A DNA stretch of 64,000 bases from PALSA-612 sp964595575 (GTDB taxonomy: Bacteria; Actinomycetota; Thermoleophilia; Gaiellales; Gaiellaceae). How positions within the stretch are numbered: position 1 is the first letter of the stretch; the number at the start of each line of letters is the position of its first letter. The notes beneath the pieces were generated by a model, which did no database searches, was not told where the DNA came from, and saw only the letters and a program-made list of their open reading frames with translations. Made by a program: the position numbers and the translations under genes. Positions 14,953 to 23,653 of the stretch are shown one piece after another. The stretch covers positions 9,843 through 73,842 of the forward strand of contig CAZQRA010000009.1 of NCBI GenBank assembly GCA_964595575.1. The letters are read 5' to 3'.

Positions 14953-16671
14953 TTGAGGCTCGCGCTCGCCCAGATCGACACCGTCGTCGGGGACATCCCC
15001 GGCAACCGCCAGCGCATCCTCCGCTGGCTCGACAAGGCGACCGCGACCGGGGCCGACCTGGTCGTGTTCCCGGAGCTGGCGGTGACCGGCTACCCGCCCG
15101 AGGACCTCCTCCTCCGCCCCGGCTTCATCCGCGCGGCCGAGCAGTCCTTGGCCGAGATCGCCCGGGCCTGCCGGAGGACCGTAGCCTTGGTGGGTACGCC
15201 CTTCTTCGACGGGGACCTCTACAACGCCTGCGCCGTCTGCGCCGAGGGCGAGGTGAAGGCGGTCTACCGCAAGCGCTTCCTCCCCAACTACGGGGTCTTC
15301 GACGAGGATCGCTACTTCGGGTCGGGCCGGGAGCTTCTGCTCCTCGACTACGGGGGTACCCCCGTGGGCGTCACCGTCTGCGAGGACATGTGGCAGCCTG
15401 GGCCCCCCGCCACCGACCTGGCCTTGGCCGGCGCCCTCCTCCTCGTCAACGTCTCGGCCTCCCCCTTCCACGTGGGCAAGGACCGGGAGCGGGAGGAGAT
15501 GTTCGCCGCCCGCGCTCGCGACACCGCCTCCTTCGTCGCCTTCTGCAACGCGGTGGGAGGCCAGGACGAGCTCGTCTTCGACGGGCACTCCCTCGTCCTC
15601 GACGACGAGGGAGAGGTCGTGGCCCGGGCCCCGGGATTCGAGGAGACCCTGCTCCTGGCGGACATCGACCCTCAGGTGGCCATCGCCCGCCGGCTACGGG
15701 ACGTCCGCCGGCGGGCCCTCGCCCGCGAGCTCCAGGCCCAGCCGAGGCCCCAGGTGGTCCGCCTCGCCGCCGCCGGAGAGCGCGGCGGGACGTCGATCTC
15801 GGCCCCGGTCGCTCCCGTGCTCCCCGAGCTCGAGCAGATGCGCTTGGCGCTCGAGCTGGGCCTCCGCGACTACGTGGAGAAGAACGGCTTCCGCGAGGTG
15901 GTGATCGGGCTCTCGGGGGGCATCGACTCAGCCCTGACGGCGGCGTTGTGCGCCGAGGCTCTCGGGTCCGAGCGGGTGCACTGCGTGTCCATGCCCTCGC
16001 GCTTCTCCTCGCCCGAGACTCGGGCTGACGCCCGGCGTGTCGCCCAGTCGCTCGGGGTCGACTTCCGGGAGATCTCGATCGACCCCATCGTGGTCGAGCT
16101 GGAGCGCGCCCTCTCCCCCAGCTTCGAGGGGCGGGAGCGCGACCAGACGGAGGAGAACCTCCAAGCCCGAGTGCGGGGCACCCTCCTCATGGCCCTGTCC
16201 AACAAGCTGGGCTGGCTGCTCGTCGCCACCGGGAACAAGAGCGAGCTCTCGGTCGGCTACGCCACCCTGTACGGGGACATGGCCGGGGGCTTCGCCCTCC
16301 TCAAGGACGTGTACAAGACCGACGTGTGGCGACTCGCCCGCCACCTCAACGAGCGCGCGGGACGGGAACTCATCCCCCAGTCGATCATCGACCGCGCCCC
16401 CAGCGCCGAGCTTCGCCCCGACCAACGGGACGAGGACTCCCTGCCTCCCTACGCCAAGCTCGATCCGGTACTCCAGGCCTACGTCGAGCTCGATCGGTCC
16501 CGAGAGGAGCTCCTGGCCGAGGGCTTCGACCCGGAGGTGGTCGAGCGGGCGATCGCCATGATCGATCGGGCCGAGTACAAGCGCCGCCAGGCGCCGCCGG
16601 GGGTCAAGCTTCGCCCCAAGGCGTTCGGGCGCGACCGCAGGACCCCCATCACCAACCTGTGGCGGGGATGA
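14953..16671 (+). CDS. nadE: Glutamine-dependent NAD+ synthetase
   Basis: A 572-residue two-domain enzyme making NAD+ from deamido-NAD+ with glutamine as nitrogen donor. The N-terminal nitrilase-type glutaminase has the triad Glu41 (VFPELAVTGYP), Lys107 (YRKRFLPNYGVFDE) and Cys143 (VTVCEDMW). The C-terminal synthetase has the PP-loop SGGIDSALTAAL, GNKSELSVGYATLYGDMAGG and LKDVYKTDVW. TTG at 14953 gives the expected N-terminus (RLALAQIDTVVGDI); no ATG or GTG lies in the right place and the upstream sequence in this frame belongs to the overlapping frame of the ligase gene. It probably shares a transcript with the upstream ligase. Confidence 0.95.
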   Translation: MRLALAQIDTVVGDIPGNRQRILRWLDKATATGADLVVFPELAVTGYPPEDLLLRPGFIRAAEQSLAEIARACRRTVALVGTPFFDGDLYNACAVCAEGEVKAVYRKRFLPNYGVFDEDRYFGSGRELLLLDYGGTPVGVTVCEDMWQPGPPATDLALAGALLLVNVSASPFHVGKDREREEMFAARARDTASFVAFCNAVGGQDELVFDGHSLVLDDEGEVVARAPGFEETLLLADIDPQVAIARRLRDVRRRALARELQAQPRPQVVRLAAAGERGGTSISAPVAPVLPELEQMRLALELGLRDYVEKNGFREVVIGLSGGIDSALTAALCAEALGSERVHCVSMPSRFSSPETRADARRVAQSLGVDFREISIDPIVVELERALSPSFEGRERDQTEENLQARVRGTLLMALSNKLGWLLVATGNKSELSVGYATLYGDMAGGFALLKDVYKTDVWRLARHLNERAGRELIPQSIIDRAPSAELRPDQRDEDSLPPYAKLDPVLQAYVELDRSREELLAEGFDPEVVERAIAMIDRAEYKRRQAPPGVKLRPKAFGRDRRTPITNLWRG

Positions 16672-16705
16672 TCGAGATCGAGGCTTCCCCCTCCCCGGCC
16701 TGCCC

Positions 16706-17029
16706 TCAGGACCCTGGGTCGCCCCAAGCCTGGGGCCCGCACTCGGGACAGGCGAGCTCGAGCGCCTGAAGCTCGGCCAGGATCCGGTCGAGATCCCCGC
16801 TCCGCCCTCTCCACACGACCTGGCCGAACCTGCTCGCCACCGTCACCGAGGGGCGGCCGAGGGCGGCCGAGAGGGGACCCGGCTCCCGCTCGACCACGAG
16901 CTCGGCGCCCAGCTCGGCCAGCGCCGTCCTCGCCCCCTCCAGGGCCCCCGGATCGTCCAAGCAGGCGACGACCACGTGGCGGCGCTGGCGGAACGGCCAT
17001 AGGGCCTGGAGCCTCCGCACCTCCTCCAC
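16706..17029 (-). CDS. Hypothetical protein, possible thioredoxin-like fold
   Basis: A 107-residue protein from GTG 17029. The pattern HVVVACLDDPGALEGARTALAELGAELVVE, then PSVTVASRFGQVVWRG, alternates strand and helix as in redoxin-like folds, but there is no CxxC at the expected N-terminal site. A CPEC pair sits near the C-terminus. I do not recognise a family. It lies 10 bases after a 67-residue gene on the same strand, so the two are likely co-transcribed. It is convergent with nadE. Confidence 0.6.
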   Translation of the reverse strand: MEEVRRLQALWPFRQRRHVVVACLDDPGALEGARTALAELGAELVVEREPGPLSAALGRPSVTVASRFGQVVWRGRSGDLDRILAELQALELACPECGPQAWGDPGS

Positions 17030-17039
17030 AGGAGCGGTA

Positions 17040-17243
17040 CTAGGCAGCTTCCGTGTCGAGACGGTCGGACCCGTCCCGCAGATCGAGGCGGGCGAGGAAA
17101 GCTCGGCGCAGCCTCTCGGCGGACACGGCCGGCCAGGGAAGCGGGCGCTCGTAGCTCGCGAGGACGGTGACGGTGGGGTCGCGCTGCCCGTACAGCCGAG
17201 CGTAGCACTCGGCCTCGCTGAGCGGCCGCAGCCGTTCCTCCAT
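17040..17243 (-). CDS. Hypothetical small protein
   Basis: A 67-residue protein from ATG 17243, upstream of the 107-residue gene on the same strand. It starts MEERLRPLSEAECYARLYG and contains TVLASYERPLP; no motif is recognised and there is no membrane segment. The start is 60 bases from the divergent OsmC gene. The pair with the next gene is the only context; a role in redox or stress physiology would be a guess. Confidence 0.55.
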   Translation of the reverse strand: MEERLRPLSEAECYARLYGQRDPTVTVLASYERPLPWPAVSAERLRRAFLARLDLRDGSDRLDTEAA

Positions 17244-17303
17244 GCCTCTTCACGCTACCGACAGGATCGGACGGCACGGCCGCGGGCGGGTAGGGTTCGT
17301 CCC

Positions 17304-17735
17304 GTGAGCGCCCCCCGAGCCAAGGTGTTCTCGTTCTCCGTGTCCATCGACGAGGAGGGCCGCGCCTCGGTGTCCGGCGGGCCTCCCCGGGAGCTTCCCG
17401 CCGAAATGACACCTGAGGACCTGGTCCTCCTGGGGCTCGCCCGCTGCTCCCTCGCCAGCCTCGCCTACCACGCTCGGCGCTCCGGTCGCCAGCTTCGGCT
17501 GCAGAAGGCAGAGGCGACGGGGACGGTGACCCGCCGCGACCAGGACGGACGCTACGCCTTCGTCGACATCGAGTGCCGGCTCCAGGTCTCGCTGGAGCCG
17601 CCCCTGGCCGCCGAGGAGACGGCCGCTCTGCTGGCCAAGGCAGAGCGCGACTGCTTCGTGGGGGCGTCCTTGGCCGTGCCACCCCGGTACCAGTGGCGCG
17701 TCGACGGGGCCGCCGTAGCTCCTTCTCAGCCATGA
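17304..17735 (+). CDS. OsmC-family peroxiredoxin-like protein
   Basis: A 143-residue OsmC/Ohr-family protein from GTG 17304. The family's two redox cysteines are visible, Cys48 (GLARCSLASLAYHAR) and Cys117 (AERDCFVGASL), which reduce organic hydroperoxides in characterised members. The N-terminal strand is shorter than in Ohr proteins. The stop codon overlaps the ATG of the next gene (ATGA), indicating translational coupling with a class V aminotransferase. The pairing suggests work on a sulfur or thiol compound, but that is inference. Confidence 0.85.
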   Translation: MSAPRAKVFSFSVSIDEEGRASVSGGPPRELPAEMTPEDLVLLGLARCSLASLAYHARRSGRQLRLQKAEATGTVTRRDQDGRYAFVDIECRLQVSLEPPLAAEETAALLAKAERDCFVGASLAVPPRYQWRVDGAAVAPSQP

Positions 17736-18892
17736 GGGCCGGGTTCGACCCGGAGGTCGCCCGCCGACGCTTCTCGTCTCTCCAGCGGGATCTCGTCTTC
17801 CTCGATGCCCCGGGCGGGACGCAGGTTCCCGACCAGGTGATCGAGGCCATCTCTGCCTGCCTACGCACGTCGAACGCGAACCTGGGCGGCCCCTTCGAGA
17901 CGAGCAGAAGCGTCGAGGAGCTCGTGGCCAGGGCACGCCGGACGGCGGCCCGCTTCCTCGGCTGCACGGAGGAGGAGGTCGTGTTCGGAGCCAACATGAC
18001 CACCCTCAACTTCGCCCTCTCCCGCACGGCGGGACGCGCTTTCCGCCCCGGCGACGAGGTGCTGGTGACGCGGCTCGACCACGACGCCAACGTCGCTCCC
18101 TGGCTCGAGCTCGCCCGCGACCGGGACCTGGTGGTGCGCTTCGTCGACATCCGCCCCGACTGCACGCTCGACCTCGACGACCTCGAGCGTCAGCTCTCTC
18201 CCCGGACGCGGGTCGTCGCCTTTCCGGTGGCCTCGAACGCGGTCGGCACCCTGGTCGACCCTGCCCGGGTCGCGGCCCTCGCCCACGCGGCGGGCGCGCT
18301 AGCCTGGGCGGACGCCGTCCACTACGCTCCCCACGGGCCGATCGAGGCGGGGACGTGGGGCGTGGATGTGCTCCTCTGCTCCCCGTACAAGTTCTTCGGG
18401 CCCCACGTGGGCCTCGCCTACGTGCGGCGCACGGTGGCAGAGGGGTGGCGACCGTACAAGGTTCGACCCCAGTCCGACCGGCCCCTCGGGCACAGGTTCG
18501 AGACGGGCACGCAGCCCTTCGAGTTGCTGGCCGGGTTCATCGCCTGCGTCGAGTACCTGGAGTCGATCGGTTGGGAGGCGATCCAAGCCCACGAGCGGGA
18601 GCTGGGCGAGCGGTTCTTGGCCGGCCTGCCGCCCCACGTTCGCCTCTACGGCCTTCCCGCCATGGAGGGCCGGGTGCCCACCTTCGCCTTCACGGTGGGG
18701 GCGCTCTCGCCCGCCGAGGCTGCATCCCGCCTCGGGGAGCGCGGCTTCGCGGTCTGGCACGGCAACTACTACGCCCTGGAGGTGATGAGGCGGCTGGGGC
18801 TCGAGGACGGGGCCGTGCGCGTAGGCCTGGTCCACTACAACACAGCCGAAGAGGTGGATCGTCTCTTGGCCGAGCTCGCCCGGCTGGGCTGA
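17732..18892 (+). CDS. Cysteine desulfurase-like class V aminotransferase
   Basis: A 386-residue PLP enzyme of fold type I. The N-terminus VFLDAPGGTQVPDQVIEAI, the segment VLVTRLDHDANVAPWLELA and Lys220 in CSPYKFFGPHVG (Schiff-base lysine) match the SufS/CsdA-like subgroup. In true desulfurases a catalytic Cys lies in the C-terminal domain; here the corresponding stretch (FAVWHGNYYALEVMRRLG) has none, as in the divergent desulfurase-like group, so it may be a lyase or aminotransferase instead. It overlaps the OsmC stop by four bases. The VIT-like gene is convergent 11 bases away. Confidence 0.85.
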   Translation: MRAGFDPEVARRRFSSLQRDLVFLDAPGGTQVPDQVIEAISACLRTSNANLGGPFETSRSVEELVARARRTAARFLGCTEEEVVFGANMTTLNFALSRTAGRAFRPGDEVLVTRLDHDANVAPWLELARDRDLVVRFVDIRPDCTLDLDDLERQLSPRTRVVAFPVASNAVGTLVDPARVAALAHAAGALAWADAVHYAPHGPIEAGTWGVDVLLCSPYKFFGPHVGLAYVRRTVAEGWRPYKVRPQSDRPLGHRFETGTQPFELLAGFIACVEYLESIGWEAIQAHERELGERFLAGLPPHVRLYGLPAMEGRVPTFAFTVGALSPAEAASRLGERGFAVWHGNYYALEVMRRLGLEDGAVRVGLVHYNTAEEVDRLLAELARLG

Positions 18893-18903
18893 GGGAGTCG
18901 GCC

Positions 18904-19410
18904 TCAGCTGTGGCCGAGGAGGATGCCGACGGCGGCGATGACCGCCCCGCCCAAGGTCACCTGGACCAGCGAGCGGAGGAGGCCGACCCGCTGGTAGCGC
19001 TTGCGGATCCAGGCGATAGCCACCAGCTCGACCGCCACGAGGACGTAGGCGACGACGAGGGCCGTGTCCAGGTCGGGGATGAGGAAGGGTAGGGCGTGGA
19101 ACGAGCCGCCCAGGAAGGTGGCTACCCCGGTAATGAGGCCGCGGGTGAAAGCGGCTCCTCGCCCGGTGAGCCTACCGTCGTCGGAGAGGCCCTCGGACAG
19201 ACCCATCGAGATGGCCGCTCCCACGGCCGCCGCCAAGCCCACGAACAGCGCCGACCGCGATCCCGCCAGGTAGGCGGCGGCGAAGACAGGCGCCAGCGTC
19301 GACAGGGCCCCGTCGATGAGGCCGATCAGGGCCGGCTGGACGACCTGCAGGAGGAGCTGGCGCTCGTCGGCAGCGCGCCACCGGGAGAGGGCGTGGACAG
19401 CGTCTTGCAT
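18904..19410 (-). CDS. VIT/CCC1-like membrane protein, probable iron or manganese transporter
   Basis: A 168-residue protein with about five hydrophobic segments resembling the VIT1/CCC1 family, which moves Fe2+ or Mn2+ out of the cytosol. Seen: QPALIGLIDGALSTLAPVFAAAYLAG, then AAAVGAAISMGLSEGLSDDG, and GGSFHALPFL. I chose ATG 19410 because a leftward TATAAT lies at 19418-19423, so transcription should start about 19411 and the message would be leaderless; ATGs at 19419 and 19431 would overlap or precede that promoter. It is divergent from a Fur-family gene across an AT-rich spacer, which implies metal-dependent control. Length is a little short for the family. Confidence 0.75.
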   Translation of the reverse strand: MQDAVHALSRWRAADERQLLLQVVQPALIGLIDGALSTLAPVFAAAYLAGSRSALFVGLAAAVGAAISMGLSEGLSDDGRLTGRGAAFTRGLITGVATFLGGSFHALPFLIPDLDTALVVAYVLVAVELVAIAWIRKRYQRVGLLRSLVQVTLGGAVIAAVGILLGHS

Positions 19411-19466
19411 CGCTATCATTATAAAGATCAAATTGTGATAACTACTCTATAGTATGATGTTCGTCC
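19411..19466. promoter_or_regulatory. AT-rich divergent promoter region between the VIT-like and Fur-family genes
   Basis: Unusually AT-rich for this DNA. Leftward -10 TATAAT is at 19418-19423 and rightward -10 TATAGT at 19448-19453. TATCA (19414-19418) and TGATA (19436-19440) form the ends of an imperfect palindrome covering the leftward promoter, a reasonable place for a Fur-type operator. Both genes would have very short or no leaders. Confidence 0.55.
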
Positions 19467-19958
19467 ATGACCACGCGCGTGATCGAGTCTGACCAGGCCC
19501 TGCTCGAGGCCCTTCGCGACCGAGGGCAGCGGGTGACGACGCAGCGGGTGGTGCTGTTCCGGGCGCTGCGGGAGCTCGACCGCCACGTTACGGCGGAGCA
19601 GCTCCTGGCTGCAGTGGCCGAGCGTCTGCCCGCCCTCTCCCTGCCCACCGTGTACGCCACCCTCGACCTGTTCGAGGAGCTCGACCTCGTGCGCCGAGTG
19701 CCTGTGCCCGGCGGGCCCCTCCTCTACGACCCCCGGGCGGAGGCCCACCACCACCTGGCCTGTCGCCGGTGCGGCCGCGTCGAGGACCTCGATTGCCGGC
19801 TCGAGGCGGGACCCGCCCTCGCCGCGGCTCGAGAGCAGGGCTGGCGCGTCGCCGACGTGACCGCCGTGCTCAGCGGCACTTGCCCCGCCTGCAGCGACGA
19901 GGACGGCGGGGGAGGTGATGCCGCAGTTCCCTCAGGAAGCCGAGCAGGCCGCCTATAG
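19467..19958 (+). CDS. Fur-family transcriptional regulator (second copy)
   Basis: A 163-residue Fur-family protein from ATG 19467. The DNA-binding part reads RDRGQRVTTQRVVLFRALREL and SLPTVYATLDLFEELDLVRRV; the metal half has EAHHHLACRRCGRVEDLDC and a C-terminal CPAC, giving a structural zinc site. It differs clearly from the PerR-like copy at 2827-3279. Position opposite a VIT-like transporter suggests control of iron or manganese storage/export, so a Fur or Mur role is more likely than peroxide sensing; not proven. The stop is one base before the M16 peptidase ATG. Confidence 0.88.
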   Translation: MTTRVIESDQALLEALRDRGQRVTTQRVVLFRALRELDRHVTAEQLLAAVAERLPALSLPTVYATLDLFEELDLVRRVPVPGGPLLYDPRAEAHHHLACRRCGRVEDLDCRLEAGPALAAAREQGWRVADVTAVLSGTCPACSDEDGGGGDAAVPSGSRAGRL

Positions 19959-19959
19959 C

Positions 19960-21234
19960 ATGGCCGCCGTGACCGTCTTTCGCCGGGACGTGCTCGACAA
20001 CGGGCTGCGCGTCTTGAGCGCTCCCATGGACCAGGCCCAGTCCGTCTCCTGCTTCCTCATGCTCGCCGCCGGATCGCGCTACGAGACGCGGGAGACCAAC
20101 GGCATCGCCCACTTCGCCGAGCACATGTTCTTCAAGGGCACCGAGCGGCGCCCCACCGCCCGCGACATCGCCGCCGAGATCGACGCCATTGGGGGCGAGC
20201 TGAACGCGTTCACGGGCAAGGAGTACACGGGCTACTACGTCCGCTGCGCCGCCGAGCACCGAGACACCGCCCTGGACGTCCTGGCCGACATGCTCCGCAG
20301 CGCCCGCTTCGACCCCGAGGAGATCGAGCGCGAGAAGGGCGTCATCGTCGAGGAGATGAACATGTACTTCGACACGCCGCGCGACTACATCTCGGGGGTG
20401 TACGACAGCCTCGTATTCGGGGATCACCCGCTGGGCTGGGACATCCTGGGCCGCAAGGAGACGATCCTGGAGGCAAGCCGCGACACCTTCATGGGCTACC
20501 TGGGGCGGTGGTACAAGCCCCACCGGATCGTGGTGGGGGTGGCCGGCCTGGTCGGAGAGGGCCTCCTTGACACGGTGGCCCGCCTCCTCGGCGACCTCCC
20601 CGACGGCGAGACGGGAGCGCCCGAGCCGGCACCCGGCGATGCCCCCAATCCCCGCGTCAAGCTCCACGCCAAGGACTCGGACCAGGCCCACCTGTGCCTC
20701 GGTGTCCGCAGCTACCCGCTCGACCACCCCGATCGCTACGTCGTCCAAGTCCTGGCCACGGTGCTGGGCGGGGGTATGTCCTCGCGCCTCTTCACCGAGG
20801 TGCGGGAGCGAAGAGGCCTCGCCTACTACGTCCACGCGGTCAACCACCCCTACACGGACGCCGGCACCCTCTACGCCCAGGCCGGCGTCGACCTCAAGCG
20901 GGTGGAGGAGGCGGTGGAGACGATCGTGACCGAGTTTCGCAAGCTGGCAGAGGAGCCGGTGCCGGCGGACGAGCTGGAGAAGGCGCGCAACTTCGCCAAG
21001 GGCAGGTTCGTGCTCCAGCTCGAGAGCCCCCAGGGGATGAACCTCTACGGGCTCCGCCGCGAGGTCCTGGAGGGACGGGCCCCCGATCCCGCGGAGGTCC
21101 TGGCCGGCCTGGACGCGGTGCAGGCCGAGGATGTCCGGCGGGTAGCCCAGGACATCATCCGGGAAGGCGCGCTGCGGCTGGCCCTCATCGGGCCCTTCGA
21201 CGACCCCGATCGCTTCGCCCGGCTCCTCCCCTGA
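19960..21234 (+). CDS. M16 family zinc metallopeptidase (processing-peptidase-like)
   Basis: A 424-residue pitrilysin-family peptidase. The inverted zinc motif HFAEH is at residues 51-55 (His51, Glu54, His55), with the distal Glu about 75 residues on in EKGVIVEEMNMYFD. The C-terminal half has the FTEVRERRGLAYYVH segment typical of the family. It is the single-domain bacterial type often found next to pnp and dut in other genomes; here it follows the Fur-family gene by one base. ATG 19960 is preferred to an earlier in-frame ATG at 19915 that overlaps the Fur gene. Substrates are unknown. Confidence 0.93.
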   Translation: MAAVTVFRRDVLDNGLRVLSAPMDQAQSVSCFLMLAAGSRYETRETNGIAHFAEHMFFKGTERRPTARDIAAEIDAIGGELNAFTGKEYTGYYVRCAAEHRDTALDVLADMLRSARFDPEEIEREKGVIVEEMNMYFDTPRDYISGVYDSLVFGDHPLGWDILGRKETILEASRDTFMGYLGRWYKPHRIVVGVAGLVGEGLLDTVARLLGDLPDGETGAPEPAPGDAPNPRVKLHAKDSDQAHLCLGVRSYPLDHPDRYVVQVLATVLGGGMSSRLFTEVRERRGLAYYVHAVNHPYTDAGTLYAQAGVDLKRVEEAVETIVTEFRKLAEEPVPADELEKARNFAKGRFVLQLESPQGMNLYGLRREVLEGRAPDPAEVLAGLDAVQAEDVRRVAQDIIREGALRLALIGPFDDPDRFARLLP

Positions 21235-21235
21235 G

Positions 21236-22420
21236 ATGGGCGGGCCGGCGCACCCCCTGGGCCCGCCTCTTCCGCCCCCCGGGCTGCGCGCCCCTGCCCC
21301 TTTCGAGGTCTCGTTCGGTCGCGTCGCCGGAGTCGCCCCCCTGGGCGCACGTCGCATCGCCGTCCGCGTCGATGGGCGGCTCGTTGCCCTCCGGCGCCTG
21401 GCCGGCAGGAGCTTCGACTTCCGGGTCGCGATGCCCATGGCCGAGGTGGAGGTGTCGGTGCAGGCACTCGCCCCCCGCCGTCGGCCTGGCCGTCCCGCCG
21501 TGGTCAGGAACGTGCTCGGCCTCCCTACCGCCGCCAGGCCGGAGGCGAGAGCCCCCTGGCTCGACTGTCGCCTCGCTCGGCGGCTTCTACCCCTGGCGCG
21601 GACGTTCCCAGGAACGAGCGCCCTGTACGTCCAAGACCTGACGACCGGCGCAGGGGCGGCCTGGAACGCCCGCGCCCGCTTCCCGGCTGCCTCCACCCTC
21701 AAGGTGGCGATCGCGGTCGCGGTGCTCCGGAGCCTGGCGGAGAAGCCGGAGCGGGGATCGGCGGTGGATCGCCTGCTGCGGGCGATGCTGGAGCGATCGG
21801 ACAACGCCGCCGCCAACGCCCTCGAGATCATGCTGGCGGGGTCGACCAGCGCCGGGGGCGCCAGGGTCACCGCTCTCATGCGGGCTCTGGGCATGAGCGA
21901 CTCCCTCATGTACGGCGGCTACCAGCGAAGCCCCCAAGGCCGAGCGCCCATCCCAGCTCGGGTCGACGCCCAGCCGCCGCTCGCCCCGGGAAAGTACACG
22001 AGCGCTCACGACCTCGCCCGTCTCTTCGCGGTCGTCCACCTCGCAGCCGAGGGCAAAGGTCCCCTCGGGGGCAGCGTCGGCCGTGGGCTCACCCCGTCCG
22101 ATGCCCGCTACCTGCTCTACCTGCTCGCGCACGCGGCCGATCGGGGCAAGATCGACCGCTTCCTGGGCAGGCGGGCGATCGTGGCCCACAAGGCCGGCTG
22201 GCTCGCCCTTGCCCGCCATGACTCCGGGATCGTCTACTGGCCCGGGGGAGCCTTGGTGGTGGCGGTGATGACCCACGGGGCGGGGGTGGGCACAGCGTCG
22301 GACGTGCTGGCCGGGCGGGTAGCCCTGGCTACACTCGAGTCTCTGCGACAGTCGCAGCGGGACCTCCCCCCGTCCTGCCCGGACAAGGGAGAGGGTCGGG
22401 CTCAGGGAGCCAGGTCGTAG
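21236..22420 (+). CDS. Serine hydrolase, class A beta-lactamase fold
   Basis: A 394-residue protein whose residues from about 108 match the beta-lactamase/DD-peptidase fold: Ser153-Thr-Leu-Lys156 (AASTLKVAIAV), Ser188-Asp189-Asn190 (ERSDNAAANAL) and Lys319-Ala-Gly (AHKAGW), where beta-lactamases have KTG or KSG. I do not see the Glu of a typical omega loop. The first 105 residues look like an added beta domain. There is no signal peptide from the ATG at 21236, odd for an enzyme that normally acts on the cell wall or antibiotics outside. It may be cytoplasmic or the start may be wrong. It follows the M16 gene by one base. Confidence 0.8.
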   Translation: MGGPAHPLGPPLPPPGLRAPAPFEVSFGRVAGVAPLGARRIAVRVDGRLVALRRLAGRSFDFRVAMPMAEVEVSVQALAPRRRPGRPAVVRNVLGLPTAARPEARAPWLDCRLARRLLPLARTFPGTSALYVQDLTTGAGAAWNARARFPAASTLKVAIAVAVLRSLAEKPERGSAVDRLLRAMLERSDNAAANALEIMLAGSTSAGGARVTALMRALGMSDSLMYGGYQRSPQGRAPIPARVDAQPPLAPGKYTSAHDLARLFAVVHLAAEGKGPLGGSVGRGLTPSDARYLLYLLAHAADRGKIDRFLGRRAIVAHKAGWLALARHDSGIVYWPGGALVVAVMTHGAGVGTASDVLAGRVALATLESLRQSQRDLPPSCPDKGEGRAQGARS

Positions 22421-23538
22421 GCGTACTCGGTGAGCCGCCGGTAGCCGTCCTCCGTGACGAGCACCAGGTCCTCCAGACGGCAACCCCCGAAGCCGGGCCG
22501 GTAGAGGCCGGGCTCGACGGCGACGACGTCGCCGGCGACGAGGGTGGCCGTGCTCGCCAAGCCGATCCCCGGCTCCTCGTGGACCTCGAGCCCGACCCCG
22601 TGGCCGAGGCCGTGGTAGAAGCCTTCTTCGAGTACTTCGCCCGGCCGCTTCGAGCGTCCGGTGCGGTGGCCTGCCCCCTCGAAGAGGTCGCAGGTGCTGA
22701 GGTAGAGCTGGCGGGCGGGGACCCCCGGCCTGATCTGGATGACCGCCGCCTCCAACGCCTCTCGCACGAGGCGGTGGTAGTCGAGGAGCTCCTGGGGCGG
22801 CTCGCCCACGACGAAGGTCCGGGTCATGTCCGCGTAGCAGCCGCTCTCGCGGTCGCGGGGGAACACGTCCACGATGATGGGCTCGCCGGGAGCGATGGGC
22901 CCGGACCCCGTCTCGTGGCCGATGGCGGTCTGGGGACCGTGGGAGACGATGATCTCGTCGGCCACGGCGTCCCGGGCGGTCAGCACCTCGCCCGCCGCGC
23001 GCCGGAGCCGCTCGCAGGTGAGGGGCCGGCTGTCCAGGGAGAGCGTGGGGCCATCGATCCGGGCGCGGCGAAGGAGGGCCCGAACCGCGTCCACCGCTGC
23101 CTCTGCCGCCCGCTGGGCGCGGAGGATGCCGCGAAGCTCGGCCTCCGTCTTGACCCGGCGGCGGGCCGAGAAGAAGCGGCGGTCGGGAACGAGCTCGACC
23201 CCGTTCGCCCGCAGGTGGTCGGCAAGCTCCAGGGGGAAGGTGTGGGGAACGCGAGCCCTCGTCAGGCCCACCAGTCGACAGGCGCTGAGCGCCAGGTGGA
23301 GGTACTGCTCCTCACGATCGACCCCGCGGGCCACGAGGTCGTCGAGGCCCACCTCCTCGTAGGGCCGAGCGTCGATGCCGTCCAGCTCGCGCAGGCGCAC
23401 CGTCTCCAAGGCCGAGGAGAAGGCGTAGCGGCGCCCCCCGCGCTCCAGGTAGAGGAAGGGGTCCTGGACCGGGAGGGGGACCTCGTGGCGGAGCTCAGGG
23501 GAGCGCAGGGTGTCGGCGTACATGAGGACGTCGGGCAC
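22402..23538 (-). CDS. M24 family metallopeptidase (Xaa-Pro aminopeptidase-like)
   Basis: A 378-residue pita-bread-fold peptidase. The N-terminal creatinase-like part (PDVLMYADTLRSPELRHEVP) precedes the catalytic half with likely metal ligands Asp in IIVDVFPRD and ADMTRTF, His in YHGLGHGVGLEVHEEP, Glu in HEEPGIG and Glu in VVAVEPGLY. GTG 23538 gives the best N-terminus; ATG 23523 is an alternative. Its 3' end overlaps the convergent beta-lactamase-fold gene by 19 bases. It is likely to cleave dipeptides or Xaa-Pro bonds. Confidence 0.9.
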   Translation of the reverse strand: MPDVLMYADTLRSPELRHEVPLPVQDPFLYLERGGRRYAFSSALETVRLRELDGIDARPYEEVGLDDLVARGVDREEQYLHLALSACRLVGLTRARVPHTFPLELADHLRANGVELVPDRRFFSARRRVKTEAELRGILRAQRAAEAAVDAVRALLRRARIDGPTLSLDSRPLTCERLRRAAGEVLTARDAVADEIIVSHGPQTAIGHETGSGPIAPGEPIIVDVFPRDRESGCYADMTRTFVVGEPPQELLDYHRLVREALEAAVIQIRPGVPARQLYLSTCDLFEGAGHRTGRSKRPGEVLEEGFYHGLGHGVGLEVHEEPGIGLASTATLVAGDVVAVEPGLYRPGFGGCRLEDLVLVTEDGYRRLTEYAYDLAP

Positions 23539-23653
23539 GGCCCTGCATCGTACTCGGCCCCCGCGCCCCTGCGGCTCCAGGGGCGGCCGGCCGACCAGGC
23601 TCGTGACGATCGAGCCGAGGCTCTGCACCGCGGTCGGCGCATAGACTGAAGGC

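Noticed and set aside
19870..21909. 679-residue minus-strand frame opposite the M16 peptidase and hydrolase
   Set aside because: Low-complexity shadow frame typical of GC-rich DNA; the opposite strand encodes clear enzyme families with intact catalytic motifs.
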